Positions 1 to 7,605 of a stretch of DNA of 35,745 nt are shown one piece after another. Both the position numbers and the translations under genes were made by a program. Below the pieces are notes generated by a model. It had not been told where the DNA came from. It did no database searches and worked only from the letters and a program-made list of their open reading frames with translations. Numbering within the stretch: position 1 is the first letter of the stretch; each line of letters starts with the position of its first letter. This DNA comes from Clostridia bacterium (GTDB taxonomy: Bacteria; Bacillota; Clostridia; Oscillospirales; CAG-382), in assembly GCA_017434845.1 (NCBI GenBank), contig JAFSGD010000001.1, positions 1 through 35,745 of the forward strand, given 5' to 3'.

Positions 1-33
1 AGGTTGGGGGTTCGACTCCCTTCACCAGCTCCA
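1..33 (+). tRNA. tRNA-Thr, 3' end only
   Basis: The window opens inside a tRNA. A T-arm (stem 6-10 with 18-22, loop TTCGACT at 11-17), the 3' acceptor strand CACCAGC at 23-29, a U discriminator at 30 and an encoded CCA at 31-33 are visible. The acceptor strand implies a 5' end GCTGGTG, which is typical of bacterial tRNA-Thr, and Thr-Tyr clusters are common in Bacillota. The anticodon lies outside the window, so the amino acid is inferred. Confidence 0.75.
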
Positions 34-70
34 AACACCAACAATGCTCAGTTCAATTTAATATTAAAAT

Positions 71-155
71 GGGGGAATTCCCGAGCGGCCAAAGGGGGCA
101 GACTGTAAATCTGTTGTCACTGACTTCGGTGGTTCGAATCCACCTTCCCCCACCA
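71..155 (+). tRNA. tRNA-Tyr (anticodon GTA)
   Basis: This is a complete class II tRNA. The acceptor strand GGGGGAA (71-77) pairs with TTCCCCC (145-151), followed by discriminator A and an encoded CCA at 153-155. The anticodon stem GCAGA/TCTGT closes a seven-base loop with anticodon GTA at 105-107. A long variable arm precedes the T-arm loop TTCGAAT, as expected for bacterial tRNA-Tyr. It sits 37 bases after the preceding tRNA and is probably cotranscribed with it. Confidence 0.95.
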
Positions 156-156
156 G

Positions 157-190
157 AAAAAGACCTTGTCGAAAGACAAGGTCTTTTTCA
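157..190 (+). terminator. Intrinsic terminator of the tRNA cluster
   Basis: A perfect stem (AAAAAGACCTTGTC at 157-170 with its complement at 175-188) closes a GAAA tetraloop and ends in a run of T. It begins two bases after the tRNA-Tyr CCA, so it ends the tRNA transcript. Confidence 0.92.
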
Positions 191-366
191 GCGAAATAAA
201 TCCCTGCGGGATTTGTGAAATGCACTTCGTGCGTGAAATACGCCTGCGGCGTGTGAAATGCCTGCGGGCGTGAGTAGATTTATTTCATTTCACTTGATGC
301 GTAAGCATCAAATTTCACAATTCACAAAGTGAATTATTTCACCGTGAGCGAAGCGAACGATTTCAC
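191..366. repeat. Inverted array of small hairpins with GTGAAAT/ATTTCAC spacers
   Basis: About 175 bases hold a string of short GC-containing hairpins (for example around 201-211, 222-232, 241-252, 260-269, 294-311, 319-335 and 343-359). In the left half they are separated by the heptamer GTGAAAT (215-221, 233-239, 253-259). In the right half they are separated by its complement ATTTCAC (287-293, 312-318, 336-342, 360-366). The whole block is therefore an imperfect large palindrome with side hairpins, like a multibranched cruciform or RNA. No ORF is convincing inside it. It could be a MITE-like or REP-like element. Function is unknown. Confidence 0.7.
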
Positions 367-534
367 TAAAAGCTAACGATTTATTCAATAATCCAAACCA
401 ATAATCAAAGCCGACGAAAACGACATTTTCTTATTACTCAAACAAAAATAGAATATGAAAAAAGTCCCTTACCAAAAGGGACTTTTTATTTATTGCGGAT
501 TTTTAAACAATTTGATACTATTACGCAAAACTAC
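367..534. other. Non-coding gap between hairpin array and lipoprotein promoter
   Basis: This AT-rich stretch contains no credible gene. The only structure seen is the terminator-like hairpin listed separately at 459-488. No gene lies directly upstream of that hairpin, so either an unrecognised small transcript ends there or it is left over from a lost gene. Confidence 0.6.
459..488 (+). terminator. Terminator-like hairpin
   Basis: AAAAGTCCCTT pairs with AAGGGACTTTT around a short ACCAA-type loop, followed by a T run. The stem core is the same as the one at 1729-1765, which points to a terminator motif reused locally. No upstream gene is evident. Confidence 0.7.
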
Positions 535-563
535 TTGACGTAGAGTAGAATATATGTTACACT
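535..563 (+). promoter_or_regulatory. Sigma-A-type promoter for the lipoprotein at 643
   Basis: TTGACG at 535-540 and TACACT at 558-563 are 17 bases apart. The expected start near 570 would begin the transcript with a stem-loop: GCGG at 570-573 pairs with CCGC at 594-597, enclosing ACTCG/CGAGT at 578-589. Such a 5' hairpin may stabilise the mRNA. Confidence 0.7.
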
Positions 564-642
564 ATTCATGCGGTAGAACTCGAACGAGTGAGCCCGCAAT
601 CCGTATATTCAAAACAACACAAATTGAAAGGAGAGAATTATT

Positions 643-1707
643 ATGAAAAAATTAATATGTTTGCTCATTGCATTGATGATGTTAACGGCTGTGGCGTGCA
701 ACGAATCGACTGATTCCGAGAATAGCTCTTCCGCAAACGAATCGTCGGTTATCGTCTCCGATGATATAAACAGCAATTCTTCAACCGAAACCGAAAGCTC
801 TGAAACCGAAAGCTCCGTTTCGGACGAAACCTCCTTTGAGACCTCGGATGAAACCTCTGATGAGTCCTCCTTGCCCTATGTTTTTGAACCGCAGAGTCGG
901 GCGGAAGGTTATCTTGTATGCGACCATGGTGCTAACTTTCAAGATAATTGGTTTCATTATATTGATGTGCCGTCTGTAAGTTTTTCCGATTGTTATATGG
1001 GAGAAGTCACGGAAGAGTTTCTCAAAGACCGGGGTGTGGTTATAATGACTAATGATGAGCTTCAGGACTGGTATCGTTCCGAAACACCGGACGAATATAA
1101 ATTCGAGTGCAATATTCATAACCCGGATGAAATTATATCCGACGATTTTGAGGGAACTGATCCCGAACCTTATAAAAACAAAAACATTGTTATGTTTCTC
1201 AGACAATTCAACGCGGATAAAGAAGAGTTTAAAAGATTATATTACAATTATAGTAATTACTACAGTATGTATCATGATATTGACGTGCTTTTCGATTGGG
1301 AATATCAGGATGCATGTAATTGGTATCTCGATTATTACAATAAGTACAGACATATTTTGGAAGCGAAACAAGTTATGTGGAACGTTCAGGATTATATCTC
1401 AAATAAATATGGCGGTGGCATAAACGAAATGAATCATTTATCTTTTGCACAAACGATTTATGAAACGAATGTCCCGAGAAAAGTTGTGGAAGAAAGAATA
1501 GAAGAAAGACTGAATTATTTTAAAAGCCATAACGAAAAGCTTCACACCGGCGAGATTGTAATAAACTTTAAGCTTGATGAAGTATATAACCGTTCCGAAG
1601 AATTCATGGATTTGCTCGAAAAGGTCAACAACGGCGAGATCTATCCGATGGAATTGGATGACTGGTTTGTGTCTTATGAAATCAACGCTTCGAACACGAA
1701 CGACTAA
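643..1707 (+). CDS. Unknown secreted lipoprotein with Ser/Glu-rich linker
   Basis: A 354-residue protein with a lipoprotein signal peptide (LTAVAC lipobox, Cys19). It is followed by a linker of about 55 residues made almost only of Ser, Thr, Glu and Asp, which would hold the rest away from the membrane. The remainder (about residues 80-354) is rich in Tyr, Asp and Asn and predicted mixed to helical, with a Tyr-dense stretch near residues 195-235. I recognise no enzyme motif or family. An AAAGGAGAG ribosome binding site lies 8-10 bases before the ATG. It has its own promoter and a terminator shared with the convergent gene, so it is monocistronic. Probably a surface protein of unknown role. 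Confidence 0.85.
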   Translation: MKKLICLLIALMMLTAVACNESTDSENSSSANESSVIVSDDINSNSSTETESSETESSVSDETSFETSDETSDESSLPYVFEPQSRAEGYLVCDHGANFQDNWFHYIDVPSVSFSDCYMGEVTEEFLKDRGVVIMTNDELQDWYRSETPDEYKFECNIHNPDEIISDDFEGTDPEPYKNKNIVMFLRQFNADKEEFKRLYYNYSNYYSMYHDIDVLFDWEYQDACNWYLDYYNKYRHILEAKQVMWNVQDYISNKYGGGINEMNHLSFAQTIYETNVPRKVVEERIEERLNYFKSHNEKLHTGEIVINFKLDEVYNRSEEFMDLLEKVNNGEIYPMELDDWFVSYEINASNTND

Positions 1708-1728
1708 GCATATTTGAATTAAATCAAT

Positions 1729-1765
1729 AACAAAAAAGTCCCTTTTGATAAGGGACTTTTTGTTA
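1729..1765. terminator. Bidirectional terminator between convergent lipoprotein genes
   Basis: AACAAAAAAGTCCCTT pairs with AAGGGACTTTTTGTT around a short loop. A-rich and T-rich flanks on the two sides let it work on both strands. It lies between the stop at 1707 and the convergent stop at 1766. Confidence 0.9.
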
Positions 1766-2899
1766 TTATTCGGCGTCGGGCACAAACTTAAACAGCCAAA
1801 TACATTCGGTGTGGAATTCTCCGCCCGCTTTGATCGGGGTAACCGAAGCGTTGCTGAATTTGGTGAAATAAAGCTTGTTGCTTGTGCTCATATCCCAAAA
1901 CGCGGTTTTGTAATCGCCTCTGAAATTATCAAGCGAATCAAAAACGGTGTTAACTCGAACGTCAAACTGATATCTCGGGTCCTCGTAGCCATACATGACT
2001 GCGCGCGTTGCCTTGTTGTTTTCGTTGTTGTCGCCCTTGTAGTTTGAATTTTCCTTCGGGGTAACTATCTTGTTAACGAGCTCGCCTTTGTTGTTATACA
2101 TTTCGCAGGTAAGCCCATATTGCTTGGTAATGGGGAACATGCAGTTATAAGATCTGCTCATGTTGGTGTCCTTAACGTATTTATAGTCGACGTTAAGCTT
2201 TATCTGCGGACCGGTAACGGTATATTTTCGGGTAACCTCGGCATAAACGTCGTTTTCGGTGTAGCCCGAAATATCATCGCGCACGCTTGTGGGGTTGGGA
2301 AGACACAAAAGCTTGGTCTTTTCGATAATGTGAAGCACGTTCACTGTTGCGGATTCGTTGTTTTTAAGCTCGATCTTTTCGCCGGTCTCGCCGTTATAAA
2401 GCTCAAGCGACATAAGCGCCTCGTTGCCGTGGTTTCCGCCCGACCAAACGCCGTTTGCAATATGAACGTATTCAAGATCGGTATAGCCCTCAACAAGCTG
2501 ATGCTTTTTGCCGTTCTTGTCGATAAGGTAATACATTCCTATGTTAAAGGTGCCCCATTTGGTCTCCTGAAAGGTCGTATAAAGCCTGCCCGCATCGGTT
2601 TCGCATTCGAAAAGATATTCCGAAATATAACCCCATGCGCTTGCGGTGGGCTTTCTTGTGATCTTTGTTTCATAAGAGGTTATCTCTTCGGGCGCACCGA
2701 CGTTTTCGGTTATGTTATAGTCGGAATAGCCCCAATATTCGGGATAAACCTTTTCGGGCTCTTTGCTTTCCTCAACCGAAACCTCCAAGCTCGTGTCTGA
2801 AGCAACAGAAGATTCATCTGTGCTTTTGTTGCAGGCGGAGAGGGAAGAAACGCACATCAGCGATGCAAGAGAAAAAAGAAACAGCTTTTTAACTTTCAT
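1766..2899 (-). CDS. Unknown lipoprotein, probably beta-rich
   Basis: A 377-residue protein with signal peptide and lipobox (SLSAC, Cys23), then a short Ser/Glu-rich linker to about residue 50. The exported domain alternates hydrophobic and polar residues, with many Tyr, Thr and Asn, suggesting an all-beta fold. A Gly/Asn-rich turn (WSGGNHGNE) lies near residue 150. A carbohydrate-binding or sugar-processing beta-sandwich is possible, but no catalytic motif is recognised, so this is only a guess. It is convergent with the lipoprotein at 643 and divergent from the sugar ABC operon, with its own promoter and an AAGGTG-type ribosome binding site. Confidence 0.85.
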   Translation of the reverse strand: MKVKKLFLFSLASLMCVSSLSACNKSTDESSVASDTSLEVSVEESKEPEKVYPEYWGYSDYNITENVGAPEEITSYETKITRKPTASAWGYISEYLFECETDAGRLYTTFQETKWGTFNIGMYYLIDKNGKKHQLVEGYTDLEYVHIANGVWSGGNHGNEALMSLELYNGETGEKIELKNNESATVNVLHIIEKTKLLCLPNPTSVRDDISGYTENDVYAEVTRKYTVTGPQIKLNVDYKYVKDTNMSRSYNCMFPITKQYGLTCEMYNNKGELVNKIVTPKENSNYKGDNNENNKATRAVMYGYEDPRYQFDVRVNTVFDSLDNFRGDYKTAFWDMSTSNKLYFTKFSNASVTPIKAGGEFHTECIWLFKFVPDAE

Positions 2900-2933
2900 T
2901 TCAACACCTTTTCTTATTTATATACTTTATTTT

Positions 2934-2962
2934 ATTATAACCGCAATTTTTTGTTTTTGCAA
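2934..2962 (-). promoter_or_regulatory. Promoter for the minus-strand lipoprotein
   Basis: Read on the minus strand, TTGCAA (2962-2957) is followed after 17 bases by a perfect TATAAT (2939-2934). It points into the gene starting at 2899. Confidence 0.7.
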
Positions 2963-3006
2963 CAATAATTAATTAAGAATAGCGGTTTTGATTATAACGA
3001 AAAATC

Positions 3007-3035
3007 TTGAAATAAAGAAATAAATGGTATATAAT
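3007..3035 (+). promoter_or_regulatory. Promoter of the sugar ABC operon
   Basis: TTGAAA at 3007-3012 and TATAAT at 3030-3035 are 17 bases apart, about 35 bases before the ATG at 3070. No palindromic operator or catabolite-repression-like site was recognised around it. Confidence 0.8.
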
Positions 3036-3069
3036 AAATAAAATCCGCTTGCGAAAGGATAAACGCATT

Positions 3070-4161
3070 ATGAAAGTAACGTTGCAGAACCTTACAAAAA
3101 TATATCCGAGCCGTAATAAAAAGCAACCCAAAGAGGTTGTTGCCGTAAGCAATTTCAATTTCGAAATCGCCGATGGTCAGCTTATCGGCTTGCTCGGCCC
3201 CTCGGGCTGCGGAAAATCAACAACGCTTAATCTGCTTTCGGGTCTTCAAAAGCCCACAAGCGGAAAAATATTCTTCGGCGATGACGACGTAACCGACCTT
3301 CCCGCCGAAAATCGCGGCGTCGGTCTCGTTTTTCAAAACTATGCGCTCTATCCTCATCTTACCGTTAAGCAAAACATAACCTTTCCTTTGGAAAACCTAA
3401 AGGGCAAGGATAAGCTTTCGAAGGAAAAAATGGCGGAAATGGCGCTTGAAGCGGCAAGGCTTGTTCAGATAGACGAGCTTATGGACCGCAAGCCCGCTGA
3501 GCTTTCGGGTGGACAGCAGCAGCGCGTTGCGATTGCCCGTGCACTTGTTAAGAACCCCCGAATTCTGCTTCTTGATGAACCGCTCTCCAACCTTGATGCC
3601 CGCCTGCGCCTGCAAACACGCGAGGAGATACGCCGAATTCAGCGCTCGACCGGTATAACCACGATTTTCGTAACTCACGATCAGGAAGAGGCAATGTCGA
3701 TATCCGACCTTATCGTCGTTATGAAAGAGGGCGTGGTTCATCAGATAGGCAAGCCCCAAGAGGTTTATGATGAGCCCGCAAACCTTTTCGTTGCAAAATT
3801 CCTCGGAACGCCTCCCATTAACGTTTTTAATGCGGCTGTCAAAGAGGGCAAGCTTTTCATAGGGGAAGAAGCGGTTCTCAATGTCGGAAACATTGCCGAG
3901 GGCGAGGTCGTTGCCGCAATTCGCCCCGAGGGCTTTGTTGTCGACAAAAACGGCGTGTTCACCTGCGATCTCGAGCGTGTTGAAGTAATGGGCAGAGATA
4001 TCAGCGTTGTGGCAACGCATAAGGAATCTCAAAATGAGGTCATCCGCGCTATCGTCGGCTCGGAAAACCTTGCTTCCGTTAACGGTGCAACCGTTCGCTT
4101 TTCTCTAAAGCGCAATAAGGTTTATGTTTTCAAGAAAGAAAACGGCGAAAGACTCTTTTAA
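3070..4161 (+). CDS. CUT1 sugar ABC transporter ATP-binding protein (MsmK/UgpC/MalK type)
   Basis: A 363-residue cytoplasmic ATPase that energises the two permeases encoded next. All key motifs are present: Walker A GPSGCGKST at 43-51, Q-loop Gln89, signature LSGGQQQR at 145-152, Walker B ILLLDE at 165-170 and H-loop His203. After about residue 235 comes the C-terminal regulatory OB-like domain typical of MalK-type proteins (HQIGKPQEVYDEPAN, then AAIRPEGF). I chose the ATG at 3070 because an AAAGGA site lies about 10 bases upstream. An in-frame TTG at 3049 lies before that site and is unlikely. It is first in an operon with the permeases at 4175 and 5081 and the binding protein at 5941. Confidence 0.95.
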   Translation: MKVTLQNLTKIYPSRNKKQPKEVVAVSNFNFEIADGQLIGLLGPSGCGKSTTLNLLSGLQKPTSGKIFFGDDDVTDLPAENRGVGLVFQNYALYPHLTVKQNITFPLENLKGKDKLSKEKMAEMALEAARLVQIDELMDRKPAELSGGQQQRVAIARALVKNPRILLLDEPLSNLDARLRLQTREEIRRIQRSTGITTIFVTHDQEEAMSISDLIVVMKEGVVHQIGKPQEVYDEPANLFVAKFLGTPPINVFNAAVKEGKLFIGEEAVLNVGNIAEGEVVAAIRPEGFVVDKNGVFTCDLERVEVMGRDISVVATHKESQNEVIRAIVGSENLASVNGATVRFSLKRNKVYVFKKENGERLF

Positions 4162-4174
4162 AAGGTGAAATGGA

Positions 4175-5065
4175 ATGAAAAACAATAATCTGAAAGCGTG
4201 GCTGTATTTGCTGCCCGCGGTTCTGTTTCTCGGTTTCTTTTTGGTATATCCGCTTATCGACGTGTTGATATATTCCTTTGAAGAGGGCTATAACTATGCC
4301 TCGCAAACCTATTTCGGCGTGGGAAGCTATAACTTTTCTTATGTTCTTCACGACCCTTATTTTCTTCAGGCATTGAAAAACACCTTTATTCTCGTTATCA
4401 TAACGGTTCCCGTTTCAACAGCGCTTTCAATGCTTATATCGGTTGCACTCAGCTCGATACAAAAGCTTCGCAACCTTTTCCAAACCGTATATTTTCTTCC
4501 TTACGTAACAAACACGCTGGCGGTCGGCCTCGTTTTTATGATCCTTTTCAAGCAAACACCCTATTCCGACGGCTTGGTAAACACGGTTTTGAGCTGGTTC
4601 GGTATTTCGGCAATCGATTTTATCAGCGGACCCTATTGGGCAAAAATGCTGGTTTTGTGCATCTATACCGTTTGGGTGGTAATGCCCTTTAAGATTCTTA
4701 TTCTCACGGGCTCGCTTGCCTCTGTTGATGAAATTTACTATAATGCCGCCAAGGTCGACGGAACGTCGAAATGGCGCATTTTCAGAAAGATAACGCTTCC
4801 GATGATATCGCCGACCGTTTTTTATCTTATAATAACCGGCTTTATCGGCGCGTTCAAGGCATATTCCGATGCCGTTGCGCTTTTCGGAACCGACCTTAAC
4901 GCCGCTGAAATGAATACGATCGTAGGATATATCTACGATATGCTTTACGGCACCTCGGGCGGTTACCCCTCCTATGCGTCCGCCGCGGCTATAATCCTTT
5001 TTGTTATCGTGCTTACCATAACCTGCATTAACCTTCTTGTAAGTAAAAAGCACGTTCATTATTAA
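4175..5065 (+). CDS. Sugar ABC transporter permease, MalF type
   Basis: A 296-residue inner-membrane permease with about six transmembrane helices, starting with LLPAVLFLGFFLVYPLIDVL. The EAA loop that docks on the ATPase is visible near residues 188-206 (YYNAAKVDGTSKWRIFRKI). It starts 13 bases after the ATPase stop behind an AAAAGGTG site. It pairs with the next gene to form the channel. The substrate cannot be read from the sequence. CUT1 systems import oligosaccharides, glycerol phosphate or related polyols. Confidence 0.95.
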   Translation: MKNNNLKAWLYLLPAVLFLGFFLVYPLIDVLIYSFEEGYNYASQTYFGVGSYNFSYVLHDPYFLQALKNTFILVIITVPVSTALSMLISVALSSIQKLRNLFQTVYFLPYVTNTLAVGLVFMILFKQTPYSDGLVNTVLSWFGISAIDFISGPYWAKMLVLCIYTVWVVMPFKILILTGSLASVDEIYYNAAKVDGTSKWRIFRKITLPMISPTVFYLIITGFIGAFKAYSDAVALFGTDLNAAEMNTIVGYIYDMLYGTSGGYPSYASAAAIILFVIVLTITCINLLVSKKHVHY

Positions 5066-5080
5066 AAAGGCGGTATGAAC

Positions 5081-5944
5081 ATGGATTATGAAAAAATAGA
5101 AAAAGCCGCCCGAAATCGTAAAAGGGCGCTTAATACGGTTATATATATCCTTCTTGCTGTTTGGGCTTTGGTGGTTCTTTTCCCGTTTTATTGGATGATT
5201 TTAACCTCGCTTAAAAGCTATGCGGCATACAACTCCGAATGGGTGCCTCAGCTTATAACCTTTTCGCCGACGCTTCAGAACTATGTTGATGCATTCACGG
5301 CTGTTCCCCTCGGCGGTTATTTTGTAAACACGCTTATCTTCACGCTTGCAACAACTGCAATAATGCTTGTTGTTACGGTGTTGGCTGCGTTTGCGTTCTC
5401 ACGACTTGAATTCAAGGGCAAAAACCTTGTTTTCACTTTGTTCCTTTCGCTTATGATGATCCCGAGCGAGCTTGTTGTTATAACCAACTACGTAACAATA
5501 ACCGATCTGGATATGAGAAACACCTTTCTCGGCTTGATACTTCCTTCTGTTGCATCGGTGTTTTATATCTATCTTCTTAAAGAAAATTTTTCGCAGATAC
5601 CCGACGAGCTCTATTATGCCGCCAAGGTCGACGGCACAAGCGACCTTCGCTATCTTCTTAAGGTTATGCTGCCTATATGTAAGCCCACGGTTATAACCGT
5701 AACGGTACTTAAGGTTATCGAGTGCTGGAACTCTTACGTCTGGCCGCGCTTGGTAACCGACGATCAGGCATATTTTCTTGTTTCAAACGGAATACAAGAA
5801 ATTCGCGAAAACGGCTTCGGTAGGGAAAACATCCCTGCAATGATGGCTGCTGTCGTTGTCATTTCGGTTCCGCTTATCGTTCTTTTCCTGATCTTCCGCA
5901 AAAAGATCATGGCGGGCGTTTCGAGAGGGGGAATGAAGGGATGA
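5081..5944 (+). CDS. Sugar ABC transporter permease, MalG type
   Basis: A permease of 287 residues from this start, with six predicted transmembrane helices and the EAA loop YYAAKVDGTSDLRYLLKV in the second half. The WMILTSLKS segment after helix 1 is typical of MalG-type subunits. An ATG at 5075 is also in frame, but the AAGGCGG ribosome binding site (about 5067-5073) ends one base before it. The ATG at 5081, with normal spacing, is therefore preferred. The stop overlaps the start of the binding-protein gene by ATGA (5941-5944), indicating translational coupling. Confidence 0.92.
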   Translation: MDYEKIEKAARNRKRALNTVIYILLAVWALVVLFPFYWMILTSLKSYAAYNSEWVPQLITFSPTLQNYVDAFTAVPLGGYFVNTLIFTLATTAIMLVVTVLAAFAFSRLEFKGKNLVFTLFLSLMMIPSELVVITNYVTITDLDMRNTFLGLILPSVASVFYIYLLKENFSQIPDELYYAAKVDGTSDLRYLLKVMLPICKPTVITVTVLKVIECWNSYVWPRLVTDDQAYFLVSNGIQEIRENGFGRENIPAMMAAVVVISVPLIVLFLIFRKKIMAGVSRGGMKG

Positions 5945-7509
5945 AAAAGCTTATTGCTCTGCTTCTCGTTCTCTGCACCGTTCTGCCGATCGCGTCTTGC
6001 CACGGCACCGAAGACAGCGTCGCGTTTTCCGTTCCCGAAAGCTTCGATACCTCACGCGAATACGAAATATCCTTCTGGGCGAAAAACGACACCAATATCG
6101 CTCAGGTAAATATCTATAAGCAGGCGATCGCCGATTTTCAAGAGCTATACCCGAATATAACCGTAAACCTTAAGCTCTACACCGATTACGGCAGGATCTA
6201 TAACGATGTTATAACAAATATTTCCACCGATACGACTCCCAACGTTTGCATAACCTATCCCGACCATATAGCAACCTACTTAACCGGCAAGGATACCGTT
6301 GTTCCGCTTGACGAGCTCTTCGACGATGCAAAATACGGTCTCGGCGGAAGCGAGGTTCGCTTCGAGAGCCCCAAGGAAAGCGAGATAGTTCCCAAATTCC
6401 TCGAGGAATGCGCATTTAACGGCTATTATTATGCCGTTCCGTATATGCGTTCTACCGAGGCTTGCTATATCAACAAGACCTATGTTGAAAAGCTCGGCTT
6501 CACCCTTCCCGAAACTCTTACTTGGGATTTCGTTTGGGAGGTTTCCGAGGCGGCGATGAAAAAGGATGCAAACGGCAACTTCGCTGTGAACGGTCAAAAG
6601 ACCATGCTTCCGTTCATCTATAAATCCACCGATAATATGATGATACAGATGCTCAGGCAGAAGGGCGCGGGATATTCCGATATCTACGGCTCGGTTGAGC
6701 TGTTCAACGATACCACTGCCGAGATTTTAAAAACCGTTGAAGAGCACGCGGCAACCGGCGCATTCGATACCTTCAAGCGAAGTGGCTATCCCGCAAACTA
6801 TCTAAATGCGGGTCAATGCATCTTCGCTATTGATTCAACCGCGGGTGCAACCTGGATGGGCACCGATGCACCGCTCGTTGATATCCCCGAGGAAAAGCTG
6901 GTTGAGTTCGAAACGGTCGTAATGAGTATTCCTCAGTTTGATCCCGAAGACCCCAAAATGATCTCGCAAGGTCCTTCGATGTGCATTTTTAATAAAGAGG
7001 ATCCGCAGGAGGTTCTCGCCTCGTGGCTGTTCATGCAGTTCATGCTCACCAACGAGGTTCAGATAGCCTATTCTCAAACCGAGGGCTACGTTCCCGTAAC
7101 CGAAAAGGCACAAAAATCGGATGAATACCTCGATTATCTCTCCCGCGCGGGCGAGGATAACGAGCTTTATTACAAAATTAAGCTCGATGCAGCTAAGCTT
7201 CTTCTCGAAAATACCGATAACACCTTTGTAACGCCCGTTTTCAACGGCTCGGCTTCGCTTCGTAACGCCGCGGGTCAGCTTATCGAAAACGTCAACAAGG
7301 GCGTAAGACGTAAGCAGGAGCTCGACGTTAACGCGCTTTACGACGAGGTGATTTCGCTTTATCGCCTCGATCAGATCCAAACCTCGTCGGATAAGGTATC
7401 CTTCGGCGATTTGCCCAACGGCTCTGTCGCTTTGCTTGCTGCGCTTTGCGTTTGCTGGATCGGAATGGGCATATATGTCGTTATAGACAAAACAAAAAGG
7501 AAAAAGTAA
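5941..7509 (+). CDS. Sugar ABC transporter solute-binding lipoprotein with C-terminal membrane helix
   Basis: A 522-residue extracellular binding protein of the MalE/UgpB type. It has a signal peptide with lipobox (LPIASC, Cys20), then the type I start (YEISFWAKND) and typical mid-region elements (YYYAVPYMRSTEACYINK near 160-180; WLFMQFMLTNEVQ near 360). The predicted fold ends near residue 485. It is followed by an extra hydrophobic helix (about 495-515, SVALLAALCVCWIGMGIYVV) and a basic tail KTKRKK. The protein would therefore be anchored at both ends, which is unusual for this family. It is last in the operon and overlaps the permease gene by four bases. Substrate unknown. Confidence 0.9.
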   Translation: MKKLIALLLVLCTVLPIASCHGTEDSVAFSVPESFDTSREYEISFWAKNDTNIAQVNIYKQAIADFQELYPNITVNLKLYTDYGRIYNDVITNISTDTTPNVCITYPDHIATYLTGKDTVVPLDELFDDAKYGLGGSEVRFESPKESEIVPKFLEECAFNGYYYAVPYMRSTEACYINKTYVEKLGFTLPETLTWDFVWEVSEAAMKKDANGNFAVNGQKTMLPFIYKSTDNMMIQMLRQKGAGYSDIYGSVELFNDTTAEILKTVEEHAATGAFDTFKRSGYPANYLNAGQCIFAIDSTAGATWMGTDAPLVDIPEEKLVEFETVVMSIPQFDPEDPKMISQGPSMCIFNKEDPQEVLASWLFMQFMLTNEVQIAYSQTEGYVPVTEKAQKSDEYLDYLSRAGEDNELYYKIKLDAAKLLLENTDNTFVTPVFNGSASLRNAAGQLIENVNKGVRRKQELDVNALYDEVISLYRLDQIQTSSDKVSFGDLPNGSVALLAALCVCWIGMGIYVVIDKTKRKK

Positions 7510-7531
7510 AGTAAAATCTATAACTCATACA

Positions 7532-7559
7532 TTGATTTTAAATCATTTTGCGGTATAAT
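7532..7559 (+). promoter_or_regulatory. Promoter for the lipoprotein at 7606
   Basis: TTGATT at 7532-7537 and a perfect TATAAT at 7554-7559 are separated by 16 bases. It lies 23 bases beyond the ABC operon stop, and no terminator was seen between the two, so read-through is also possible. Confidence 0.7.
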
Positions 7560-7605
7560 GAAATAAGTATACGATTTTCAAGCAGAATTAAAAAGGAGTA
7601 AAAAA

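Noticed and set aside
191-366. CRISPR array
   Set aside because: The constant unit is only seven bases, changes orientation midway, and the intervening pieces are self-complementary hairpins, not spacers.
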